Assembly (NCBI GenBank): GCA_003695725.1
Contig: RFHX01000367.1
Location: 1 to 5,843, forward strand
Length of the DNA stretch: 5,843 bases
DNA from: Candidatus Schekmanbacteria bacterium
Lineage (GTDB): Bacteria; Schekmanbacteria; GWA2-38-11; J061
Direction: 5' to 3'
This document shows positions 1 through 5,843 of this stretch, one piece after another. The notes below the pieces were generated by a model that made no database searches, was not told the origin of the DNA, and saw nothing but the letters and a program-made list of their open reading frames with translations. A program made the position numbers and the translations under genes. Position 1 is the first letter of the stretch; each line of letters opens with the position of its first letter.

Positions 1-214
1 ACTCTTTGAGTGCTTCTCCATTACCTCCTTCATAGTGGATTTCAATTTTTACTTTGTTATTACCCCTGAATCTTCGTGCTGACGCTATGACCCTTTCCGC
101 CATCTTCTTATGCAGTTTTGCTGCACCTTCAGCACCAACTGCAGGTATCAGACGTGTCTTGGTTTCCCCTGCCACAGGAAAACGCGTGAAGATGATAAGA
201 ACACTGGTATTCAT
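1..214 (-). CDS. TIGR04282-type arsenosugar-associated glycosyltransferase, N-terminal part (runs off left edge)
   Basis: Translating the minus strand from the ATG at 214-212 gives 71 codons, open to the window edge, so only the N-terminus is present. It opens with a short hydrophobic beta strand (SVLIIF, residues 4-9), followed by TRFPVAGETKTRL (10-22) and then a helix containing GAEGAAKLHKKM (27-38). This strand, loop with KTRL, and helix arrangement is the hallmark start of the DUF2064/TIGR04282 glycosyltransferase-A-like family. That family is named for its co-occurrence with arsenosugar biosynthesis genes, and it is expected to be a cytoplasmic nucleotide-sugar-dependent transferase. The strand matches the ArsS operon, but a plus-strand methyltransferase gene separates it from the oxidoreductase. 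The upstream frame is open back to a TGA near 285 but has no other ATG, GTG or TTG start. No clear Shine-Dalgarno sequence precedes the ATG. The donor and acceptor sugars cannot be read from this fragment. Confidence 0.85.
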   Translation of the reverse strand, partial: MNTSVLIIFTRFPVAGETKTRLIPAVGAEGAAKLHKKMAERVIASARRFRGNNKVKIEIHYEGGNGEALKE

Positions 215-368
215 AATAGCGTCAAAAGTACAGAATAGGTTCCAAAAGTCAATAGAGTTCAGAATGAAATATGCGATGTCCCTTCATAGAACTAATTCAG
301 ATAATAATTGTTGAGGACAAGAAAGTGTAGAAGATACAGATGTCACATAACAAATGTATTCCATTGCC

Positions 369-397
369 TTGACATAATTTTTGTTTTTTAGTAATGA
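369..397 (+). promoter_or_regulatory. possible sigma70-type promoter for the methyltransferase gene
   Basis: A perfect TTGACA hexamer at 369-374 is followed, after 17 bases, by TAATGA (392-397), a poor match to the -10 consensus. The -10-like element overlaps the left arm of a small dyad, TGAACA (395-400) with TGTTCA (412-417). The site lies about 95 bases before the methyltransferase start. The -35 match is seen directly; promoter function is inferred and weak in an AT-rich region. Confidence 0.3.
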
Positions 398-490
398 ACA
401 AAAATAAAAAATGTTCAGTTGTTGAGGTCTCAATAGTTTAAGAAACTTATTGAATTGGCTCAATTTTAAAATTTTTCTGTGTAAAAGATT

Positions 491-1252
491 ATGAAAGAGT
501 GGATAGAGTTTTGGGATAAAGAAAATGTGGTAGATGAGAAGGTTTGGGAGGAGAACGCCAAGTTATTTTTTTCCAATACTCTTAAAGTATGGAGTTATGA
601 TAAAGATGATATCGTCTTAGATATAGGATGCGGAAAGGGATATTTCGCTGAGTTGATAGCAGAGAAGGTGAAAGAACTGCATCTTGTGGATACATCTGAA
701 AACTGTATTACTCATTGCAAAGAAAAACTTAAACACCTCGATAATGTTTTTTTTCATAAATTGTGTGAAAAAGACTATACAAATCTGAAGTTTCTTAATA
801 TTAAGTTTACAAAGATTATTTGTTTAAGTGTAATACAATACTTCAGAAATTTTAAAGAAGTAGAAGAATTGATAATGCAATGTGAAAAAATATCTGCTGA
901 TCAAGGACAATTGCTCATTGCGGACATACCTCTTTATGCTAATCCTCTTTATGATGCCTATTCACTTGTTAATAGAGGTGTAAGATTAGGTACTTTGCGC
1001 CAAACTATAAATTTTTTGTTGAGGACAACGTTTGGGGAGTATTCAAAAATAAGGAAAAAAGTGGGGATTACCAAATTCTGTCCAAAGCATTTTAAAAGCT
1101 ATTTGGATAATAAGGGCTTAGAACACGAAATTCATTTTAAAATTACAACTTTTGATTCTGTCAGTAGATTTAATTTGCTCATTAAATTTAATAAGATTCG
1201 TTTACAAAAAAGAATTCCAAAAAATGACCACTTGAGAAAATCGTTTCATTAA
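491..1252 (+). CDS. class I SAM-dependent methyltransferase, substrate unknown
   Basis: The 253-residue product has a Rossmann-type SAM-binding core. Motif I is IVLDIGCGKG (residues 41-50). The acidic end of strand beta2 is D67 in HLVDTS, motif IV is CLSVIQYF (111-118), and strand beta5 is LLIADIPL (141-148). The N-terminus, with WIEFWDKENVV, resembles small-molecule or cell-surface glycan methyltransferases of this fold. It lacks the patterned cysteines expected of an arsenite methyltransferase (ArsM), so I do not assign it to arsenic methylation. The basic C-terminal tail (about 228-253) is lysine/arginine-rich. It is the only complete plus-strand gene here, transcribed against the flanking cluster, and is clearly more AT-rich than the oxidoreductase gene beside it, which suggests a separate origin. 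No strong Shine-Dalgarno sequence precedes the ATG, but it is the first start in the frame that keeps the whole domain. The acceptor substrate is unknown. Confidence 0.88.
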   Translation: MKEWIEFWDKENVVDEKVWEENAKLFFSNTLKVWSYDKDDIVLDIGCGKGYFAELIAEKVKELHLVDTSENCITHCKEKLKHLDNVFFHKLCEKDYTNLKFLNIKFTKIICLSVIQYFRNFKEVEELIMQCEKISADQGQLLIADIPLYANPLYDAYSLVNRGVRLGTLRQTINFLLRTTFGEYSKIRKKVGITKFCPKHFKSYLDNKGLEHEIHFKITTFDSVSRFNLLIKFNKIRLQKRIPKNDHLRKSFH

Positions 1253-1467
1253 TCTTCTTCTCTAACAATATAGCTAATTGATTATCTTTATAGTTCATAA
1301 TTGTCAGCTCAGTTCAGGATATTGAAAAATACAGCAATGTAGTTGTTTGCTAGTGTAGCCGTATGACTGCAAGTAATCCGAAATAAATGACAAGAAGCAC
1401 CGGTAATCTCCATAATGGTAATCTAGAATAAAAGGAAAGGCAGTGTTTTTTTTATGCCTGCTCATTG

Positions 1468-1488
1468 TGATGGAGAAACATCATTTTT
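1468..1488 (+). terminator. weak hairpin plus T-run, possible terminator of the methyltransferase gene
   Basis: TGATG (1468-1472) can pair with CATCA (1479-1483) around the six-base loop GAGAAA, and five T residues (1484-1488) follow directly. The stem is only 5 bp and AT-rich, and it lies about 215 bases after the methyltransferase stop codon. It faces the end of the convergent oxidoreductase gene, so it would fit a terminator between convergent genes. Support is marginal. Confidence 0.25.
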
Positions 1489-1506
1489 GAGGAGTGAAGA
1501 TACGTC

Positions 1507-3024
1507 TCATCTTGTTGCTATAAACCATCTTTTAAACATTCCTTTTATGAATGGACTCAAGCGGGAGCGGTTGTAGGCGTCGGCAGTGCGTTTTATTGCT
1601 TCTGCCTGTGTAGGGTAGGGATGAATTATATTTGTCAATTTTTTTAGACCTATATTGTTTTCAATTGCGAGAGTAACTTCACTTATCATATCCCCTGCAT
1701 GCCGAGCCACAACAGTTGCCCCAAGAATCTTATCAGAATTCTTTTTTACAATTATCTTGACGAATCCTTCTGTTTCGCCATCAGTGATTGCTCTATCAAC
1801 ATCTGCTAAATTCGTTTTGAAAATATCGACTTCAATTCCCTTTCTCATTGCATCTCTTTCATACATTCCTGTATGAGCAATTTCCGGGTCGGTATATGTA
1901 CACCATGGCATCGTTAGGGAGCTAATTTTTTTCCTTCCCCTGAAAAGCGCATTTTGAATTACGATGCGCGCTGCTGCATCTGCGGCATGAGTAAATTTAT
2001 ATTGCATACATACATCACCTGCAGAGTAGATAATGGGATTTGATGTTTGAAGATAGTCATTTACAATAATACCACTTTTTTCATATTCTACTCCTGCCTT
2101 TTCGAGACATAATCCTTCGATGTTTGGAATACGTCCTGTCCCAATCAATATTTCATCAGCTGTAATTTCATCTTCTTTTTCTTCCCTTTTTATAGTCAGG
2201 ATTTTTTTCTCATCATTGCAAACAACTTTCGTCAGGTCCGCTGAAAAAATCATATTGATGCCTTCTTTCCTGAATACATTTTCAAGAATCTTTGCTGCTT
2301 CCGTATCTTCGCGTGTTAAAAATTGCTTTTCCTTTTGAATGATTGTAACTTTTACACCAAGCCGCCTGAATGCTTGTGAAAGTTCACATCCTATGGGACC
2401 ACCACCAACGACAACAAGGTGTTTCGGGGCAGTTGTCAGAGAGAAAACTGTTTCGTTTGTCAGGTAGCCTGCTTCTTCAAGACCATCTATCGGAGGCACG
2501 AAAGGACGGGCGCCGGTTGCAATAACAGCTTTTTTGAATCTCAGAATATTTCCCTCGACTTCAATTGAATTTCTGTTTCTGAATTTACCTTTGCCAAAAA
2601 AGATATCAACGCCAAGTTTTCTCAATTTTTCTACTGAATCGTTAGGGCTAATATGGGCACGAATTTTTCTCATTCGTTCCATTACTGCGGGAAAATCAGC
2701 AACCACATCTCCAGGCACCTTTATTCCAAATAAATGGGCATTGGATATTTCTGAAATGACGCGTGATGATCTAATAATTGTTTTTGAGGGCACACAACCA
2801 ACATTAAGACAATCTCCCCCTAAAAGCTTCTCTTCGATCAATGCAACCTTTGCTCCTAATCCGGCAGCACCTGCAGCTGTGACTAATCCTGCTGTGCCCC
2901 CACCGATTACAACAAGATTATATCGCTTGGCAGGGGATGGATTTTCCCAATCTGATGGGCTGACATTTTCAGCAAGCCTTTTATTGTGTGCATCATATGG
3001 CAAAAGTTCTTTAATTTTTTTCAT
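1507..3024 (-). CDS. FAD-dependent pyridine nucleotide-disulfide oxidoreductase, mercuric reductase-like, arsenosugar-cluster type
   Basis: The product is about 505 residues, a cytoplasmic flavoprotein expected to pass electrons from NAD(P)H through FAD to an active-site disulfide. From the ATG at 3024 the order is: an N-terminal extension of about 37 residues with LPYDAHN, the FAD-binding GGGTAG (41-46), and the redox-active pair C72/C77 in GGDCLNVGCVPSK. Then come ATGAR (169-173), the nucleotide-binding VVGGGPIGCE (205-214), the second FAD contact SAGD (334-337), and the dimerisation domain with YTDPEIA. In lipoamide dehydrogenase the C-terminal motif is HAHPTLSE; here it reads HPYPTQAE (468-475), so the catalytic His position is Tyr470, as in MerA. 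There is no N-terminal HMA domain and no C-terminal vicinal Cys pair, so true mercuric reductase activity is unlikely. An in-frame TTG at 3033 is an alternative start, but the upstream GAGGA lies too close to it. The gene overlaps the TVP38 gene by 14 nt and ends the four-gene run. The substrate is unknown; an arsenic- or thiol-related one is inferred from context. Confidence 0.93.
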   Translation of the reverse strand: MKKIKELLPYDAHNKRLAENVSPSDWENPSPAKRYNLVVIGGGTAGLVTAAGAAGLGAKVALIEEKLLGGDCLNVGCVPSKTIIRSSRVISEISNAHLFGIKVPGDVVADFPAVMERMRKIRAHISPNDSVEKLRKLGVDIFFGKGKFRNRNSIEVEGNILRFKKAVIATGARPFVPPIDGLEEAGYLTNETVFSLTTAPKHLVVVGGGPIGCELSQAFRRLGVKVTIIQKEKQFLTREDTEAAKILENVFRKEGINMIFSADLTKVVCNDEKKILTIKREEKEDEITADEILIGTGRIPNIEGLCLEKAGVEYEKSGIIVNDYLQTSNPIIYSAGDVCMQYKFTHAADAAARIVIQNALFRGRKKISSLTMPWCTYTDPEIAHTGMYERDAMRKGIEVDIFKTNLADVDRAITDGETEGFVKIIVKKNSDKILGATVVARHAGDMISEVTLAIENNIGLKKLTNIIHPYPTQAEAIKRTADAYNRSRLSPFIKGMFKRWFIATR

Positions 3025-3718
3025 TTTTTTCAATTTCCTCTTTTTCCTTTAATATTCCCTTTGCATAACGAATCAGCAATGTAAGTATGATGGCAAATGA
3101 AATAACGGTTATAATGAGCCCCCATGGAATTTTACCGTTGGCAAGTCCTTCTGTAAAAGCGGCAGCGCCTACGACATAAAGAATGGTGGCAGGAAGCATA
3201 CATAACCACGACCAAAAGACATAGGTGCCTAATTTTACTCTGGTAAGGCCAAATCCGTAATTTAATAGGTTGAAAGGAAAAATTGGAACTAAGCGGGTTA
3301 TTGCAACAATTATTGCACCATGCTTTTCTGTAAGTTCGTCAAGTTTTCCGAATTTTTCATTCTTTGAAAGCCACCTAACCGTTGAATCACGAGCAAAGTA
3401 GCGGGCAATGATAAACGATAGTGACGCTCCTGCAGTCGAACCTATGCTCACGCAGATGGTTCCTAAAAGGGGACCAAAGAGGACACCAGCAGCTGCAGTG
3501 ATGACTGAACCGGGAATTGCCGCAACAGTGGCGATAATATATAGCATTATGAATGCGATAGGTCCAAATTTTCCGAGCTTTTCTATCCAATTTCTCAGTT
3601 CACCAAGTTTTTCACCAAGACCAAATACCTGTGCAGAAATAAAAAGAATGATTATTACGCTGATAAGTGCAACGGGCTTTATCCAATCCCTTTTTTGATT
3701 TGTTTGCACAGTGTTCAT
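3011..3718 (-). CDS. TVP38/TMEM64 family (VTT domain) inner-membrane protein
   Basis: The product is a 235-residue integral membrane protein. A transmembrane helix occupies about residues 14-33. It is followed by hydrophobic segments near 53-70 and 71-107, and by further helices near 134-150, 163-185 and 198-217. Family signatures are FGPLLGTICVSIGSTAGAS (81-99), FIIARYFAR (102-110) and RLVPIFPFNLLNYGFGLT (142-159), which form the re-entrant VTT/DedA-like core. Relatives are proposed to be lipid scramblases or transporters; the substrate here is unknown. The C-terminus is a charged Lys/Glu tail. The frame extends upstream to an ATG at 3751 (246 residues), but that start has no Shine-Dalgarno sequence, whereas the ATG at 3718 has a strong one, so I start it there. 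The gene sits 19 nt after the DUF547 gene and overlaps the oxidoreductase by 14 nt. The same trio recurs near arsenosugar genes, from my recollection of such loci, which suggests a membrane step such as export or import in the pathway. Confidence 0.94.
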   Translation of the reverse strand: MNTVQTNQKRDWIKPVALISVIIILFISAQVFGLGEKLGELRNWIEKLGKFGPIAFIMLYIIATVAAIPGSVITAAAGVLFGPLLGTICVSIGSTAGASLSFIIARYFARDSTVRWLSKNEKFGKLDELTEKHGAIIVAITRLVPIFPFNLLNYGFGLTRVKLGTYVFWSWLCMLPATILYVVGAAAFTEGLANGKIPWGLIITVISFAIILTLLIRYAKGILKEKEEIEKNEKN

Positions 3719-3724
3719 TTTTTG

Positions 3725-3733
3725 CTCTCCCTT
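3725..3733 (-). promoter_or_regulatory. ribosome binding site deciding the TVP38 start
   Basis: On the minus strand AAGGGAGAG lies 6 bases before the ATG at 3718 (8 bases counted from GGAG). It falls in the short gap after the DUF547 stop codon (3740-3738). The upstream in-frame ATG at 3751 has no comparable site, and using it would make the gene overlap DUF547. The site therefore favours the shorter protein. Confidence 0.75.
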
Positions 3734-3737
3734 CTCT

Positions 3738-4607
3738 TCATTTCTGCTCATTCAAAGACCAATCATAATCTAAATATCCAATCTCGTAAGTTTCATTTTT
3801 AAGAAGAGCTGATTGTTCTTCATCCAAATAGCGTGAAATGAAATTTATTATTGCTTCTTCTTTTTCATCATATTTTGAAGAAACTTTGTGCCCGCTATAA
3901 CTTTTCACAAAGTCTTCTGCAAACCACTTGAAGATGGGTGAGATATAGATGACTTTTTTATGGTTATCTATTCTAAATTTATTTTTGTTTGCTAAAAACT
4001 GTTCAATTTGGTTATCAAGCTGTAAATTGAGTTTTTTGCCTTCATAAGGTTCATTCCTTAACTTAGGACATCCCATAGATGCGCAAACTAAAGCAAAATG
4101 GATACGAGGTTCATTGAATTCTTTGCGAAGATGAAAATTTTCAATTTCATCAAGAGTCATTGATTTACCCATAACTTTAAATCTCTTTTTATCCCATACT
4201 CCTGAAATTTGTCTGATACTGTTCAATGGATAAAGAAAGGAAGCAAAAAAGGATGGTTTGATTGGGTAATTGTCAATGACTACTTTCAGTGTTAGAGCAT
4301 TATAGCTATTTATCCAGAATGCGATTTTTTCTTTGTCATCCCATTTAGAAAATTCATCTTCCCTCAGCGATGCAATGCTGTCAATGAAGGCATCAAGTTT
4401 TGCATGCTCTTTTTTCAATTGCTTGTAGTTGACAAGACCGTCGATATCAACATATCTTAAAAGAATTGATGAGTAATCTTCATAACTGAATCTCCTATCT
4501 TCTTCATTTTTTCCCAATACATTTGCAGTGGAGGAAATCAACAGCCAAATCAATGCCAAAAATATGATTATTTTATTTGAAAAGTAGTGAGTTTTTTGGA
4601 AAGCCAT
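3738..4607 (-). CDS. DUF547 domain protein with signal peptide
   Basis: The 289-residue product carries an N-terminal export signal: a basic stretch to K12, a hydrophobic core IIIFLALIWLLI (13-24), then SSTANVLG with likely cleavage near residue 32. It is probably exported; no lipobox cysteine is present. The mature part is a DUF547 domain. Its conserved pieces are FWINSYNALTL (97-107, with W98, N100, Y102, N103), TLDEIENFHLR (151-161), and IHFALVCASMGCPKLR (169-184, with H170, C175, C180, P181). The domain ends with FKWFAEDF (226-233) and YDWSLN (281-286). The biochemical function of DUF547 in bacteria is not established. The invariant His and Cys residues look like a catalytic or metal-binding set, but that is inference. 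It follows the ArsS gene by 18 nt and precedes the TVP38 gene by 19 nt, so it is co-transcribed. An exported partner beside a membrane protein and an arsenic-chemistry enzyme suggests envelope handling of the product. The upstream ribosome site is only a weak AAGAG. Confidence 0.92.
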   Translation of the reverse strand: MAFQKTHYFSNKIIIFLALIWLLISSTANVLGKNEEDRRFSYEDYSSILLRYVDIDGLVNYKQLKKEHAKLDAFIDSIASLREDEFSKWDDKEKIAFWINSYNALTLKVVIDNYPIKPSFFASFLYPLNSIRQISGVWDKKRFKVMGKSMTLDEIENFHLRKEFNEPRIHFALVCASMGCPKLRNEPYEGKKLNLQLDNQIEQFLANKNKFRIDNHKKVIYISPIFKWFAEDFVKSYSGHKVSSKYDEKEEAIINFISRYLDEEQSALLKNETYEIGYLDYDWSLNEQK

Positions 4608-4625
4608 TTTTTCTCTTTTTTCAAT

Positions 4626-5582
4626 TTATATGAGCGAACCGCTGCAAGACGAGCCGGTTCCTGCTGTGCAACCAAAGCAATGGTCGCCTGTGACAATTCT
4701 TCTTGCAATAAGACTATTGATATCGATAGTCGAAATATGTGCAGACAAACCATGATTAATAGGTAGTCCAAGGGCAAGATTGAAGTCGCAGTCATAGACT
4801 GTGCCATCCCATCCAATGTTGATTTGTTTCAGGCACATTAGATTATCTATTGTCAAGGGATTGAAGGAATCTCTGAGAAATTTGAGGTATTCTTTTTCTC
4901 TGCCTTCCTTGCGTAAAGTTTTCCAAAAACGGCCAATAGGCATATTTGTTATCGTCAGCAAATTAGAAAAGACTATCTTGTGCCTCTTGTAAAGCTCATT
5001 ACGGTAATCTTCTTCCAATTCCCTTTGAGAAGGGGGGAGAAATGCCCCTGCTGGGTTATAGACAAGGTCTAATTTGAGCGATAAGTTTTTACCGTAGCCG
5101 ATTGAGTTGAGAGCTTTCAATACCTTGATACTTTTTTCATAGACTCCTTCTCCTCTTTGTTTCCTTACATTTTCTTCTTCATAACAGGGAAGAGAAGCAA
5201 TCAGATGTATTTCATTCTTCTTATAGAATTCAGCTAAGTTTTCCATTTCCTTTTCACAGAGGGCTGTTAGATTTGTTCTAACTATTATCTCTTTATGAAG
5301 TTTTACGAGTTCTTTAATAAATGCTTTGAAATGTCTGTTTAATTCAGGGGCTCCACCTGTGATTTCTATCTTTGATGGTGTTATTTTTTTTATACCATCG
5401 ATGACTTCTTCCATCGTTTTTAGAGACATTTCTTCATTACTGATTCTTGAAGCAGAAAGGTGGCAATGTTCACATTCTTGATTGCATTTTCGCCCAATGT
5501 TGATCTGAACTGTCTCAATGGAAATACTTTTAAGGGATTCGCCTTTAATTTCTTTGATTTTTTTGTCGAAGTCGTTCATCAT
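4626..5582 (-). CDS. arsS: radical SAM protein ArsS family (arsenosugar biosynthesis), cysteine form
   Basis: The 318-residue product has a radical SAM core followed by a DUF3641-type C-terminal domain, which is the usual ArsS architecture and length. The [4Fe-4S] ligands are C33, C37 and C40 in CNQECEHC. ITGGAPE (74-80) is the SAM-contacting glycine motif, followed by VRTNLT (101-106) and LPCYEEENVRKQRG (131-144). The C-terminal domain has YNPAGAFLPPSQ (175-186), NMPIGRFW (213-220), C250, IGWDGTVYDCDFN (256-268), and a Cys-rich end HCFGCTAGTGSSCSGSL with C302, C305 and C313. Some relatives carry selenocysteine near the tail; here that position is an ordinary TGC (4646-4644). Cyanobacterial ArsS forms the C-As bond in dimethylarsinoyl-adenosine/ribose intermediates. 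Substrate identity here is by family only. It is the first gene of the run; ATGATG at 5582 follows AGGA at a spacing of 5 or 8 bases, so either Met may start it. Confidence 0.92.
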   Translation of the reverse strand: MMNDFDKKIKEIKGESLKSISIETVQINIGRKCNQECEHCHLSASRISNEEMSLKTMEEVIDGIKKITPSKIEITGGAPELNRHFKAFIKELVKLHKEIIVRTNLTALCEKEMENLAEFYKKNEIHLIASLPCYEEENVRKQRGEGVYEKSIKVLKALNSIGYGKNLSLKLDLVYNPAGAFLPPSQRELEEDYRNELYKRHKIVFSNLLTITNMPIGRFWKTLRKEGREKEYLKFLRDSFNPLTIDNLMCLKQINIGWDGTVYDCDFNLALGLPINHGLSAHISTIDINSLIARRIVTGDHCFGCTAGTGSSCSGSLI

Positions 5583-5843
5583 CTTTATCCTATCTTCAAA
5601 AACTTTAATATACCAATATTTTTTGAAAGTCTTTTGAAAATCTTTTTATATTGTTTGTCGAAGAAGCTGAAAATATCTTACAATAAGATGTATAAATTAT
5701 TTTCCTACATTTTTTGTTGAAAAGTTTTTCCTGTAATCTTCATTTTGCCTTTTCAGATTTTCAAGAGATTGCATCTTTTGATTGCAATTATTTTTATAGA
5801 GGGAAAAGCCCCATTATTTCAAGATAAGGAGATAAAAATAAAT
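5583..5843. promoter_or_regulatory. AT-rich intergenic region, likely divergent promoter region with two small dyads
   Basis: No coding frame is supported here. Leftward, it should hold the promoter of the ArsS operon, but I see no convincing -35/-10 pair. Dyad one is ATCTTA (5675-5680), CAA, TAAGAT (5684-5689), a perfect 6-bp inverted repeat. Dyad two is ATTGCA (5768-5773) and TGCAAT (5783-5788), overlapping a direct repeat GATTGCA (5767-5773, 5780-5786). A -10-like TATAGA follows at 5795-5800. Such paired symmetric elements would fit regulator binding, but the arms are short for an AT-rich region. Confidence 0.4.
5826..5831 (+). promoter_or_regulatory. ribosome binding site of a divergent gene starting just past the right edge
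   Basis: AAGGAG at 5826-5831 is a strong Shine-Dalgarno match. It is followed by an AT-rich spacer, and the window ends in AAT at 5841-5843, so a G at the next base would make an ATG about 10 bases after the site. The gene itself lies outside the window and cannot be identified. Confidence 0.5.

Noticed and set aside
54-314. Plus-strand open frame of 86 codons at the left edge
   Set aside because: Its first half is antisense to the glycosyltransferase N-terminus, it matches no family I recognise, and it has no ribosome site.
308-1028. 13-base exact repeat TTGTTGAGGACAA at 308-320 and 1016-1028, with a partial copy at 419-427
   Set aside because: One copy lies inside the methyltransferase coding sequence, and a 13-mer repeat in an AT-rich 5.8 kb window is within chance; there is no flanking similarity.
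491-1252. Methyltransferase as ArsM
   Set aside because: The SAM motifs are generic and the cysteines (72, 76, 92, 111, 131, 197) do not form the arsenic-binding pattern I would expect; the gene is also divergent from the cluster.
1402-1424. Direct repeat GGTAATCT (1402-1409 and 1417-1424)
   Set aside because: Only two 8-bp copies with no further unit; too short to call an iteron or CRISPR-like repeat.
1439-1459. Hairpin AGGCA/TGCCT around a T-rich loop as a terminator of the oxidoreductase operon
   Set aside because: The stem is only 5 bp with a loop of about 11 bases, and the following T tract on the minus strand is interrupted.
1507-3024. Calling the oxidoreductase merA (mercuric reductase)
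   Set aside because: It has the CxxxxC pair and the MerA-like Tyr but lacks the C-terminal Cys pair and HMA domain, and no merR, merT or merP gene is nearby.

Overview
This is an AT-rich bacterial window, most likely from a Gram-negative-type or environmental lineage. The sequence does not identify the taxon. It is dominated by a tightly packed minus-strand gene set. In transcription order (right to left) it runs: a radical SAM protein of the ArsS family (about 5582-4626), a secreted or lipid-exposed DUF547 protein (4607-3738), a TVP38/TMEM64 (VTT-domain) membrane protein (3718-3011), and a FAD/disulfide oxidoreductase of the mercuric reductase/lipoamide dehydrogenase fold (3024-1507). Gaps are 18 and 19 nt and the last pair overlaps by 14 nt, so these four genes look like one operon.

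At the left edge, on the same strand, the first 71 codons of a further gene are visible (214 down to 1 and beyond). Translating this edge gives the characteristic N-terminus of the TIGR04282 'arsenosugar biosynthesis glycosyltransferase' family. ArsS-type radical SAM enzymes in cyanobacteria join a methylated arsenical to an adenosyl/ribosyl unit, and these glycosyltransferases are named for co-occurring with them. The simplest reading is therefore an arsenosugar (organoarsenic) biosynthesis locus with accessory DUF547, TVP38 and oxidoreductase genes of unproven role. The arsenite methyltransferase ArsM that should supply the substrate is not in the window.

Between the oxidoreductase and the glycosyltransferase lies a single plus-strand gene (491-1252). 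It encodes a generic class I SAM-dependent methyltransferase that does not look like ArsM, and it is visibly more AT-rich than its neighbours. It looks like an insertion into, or a boundary within, the cluster.

The right 260 bp (5583-5843) is non-coding and AT-rich, with two small dyads. It ends in a good plus-strand Shine-Dalgarno sequence, so a divergent gene probably starts just beyond the window. The other non-coding stretches (215-490 and 1253-1506) contain only weak promoter- and terminator-like signals. No tRNA, rRNA, CRISPR array or insertion sequence was seen.
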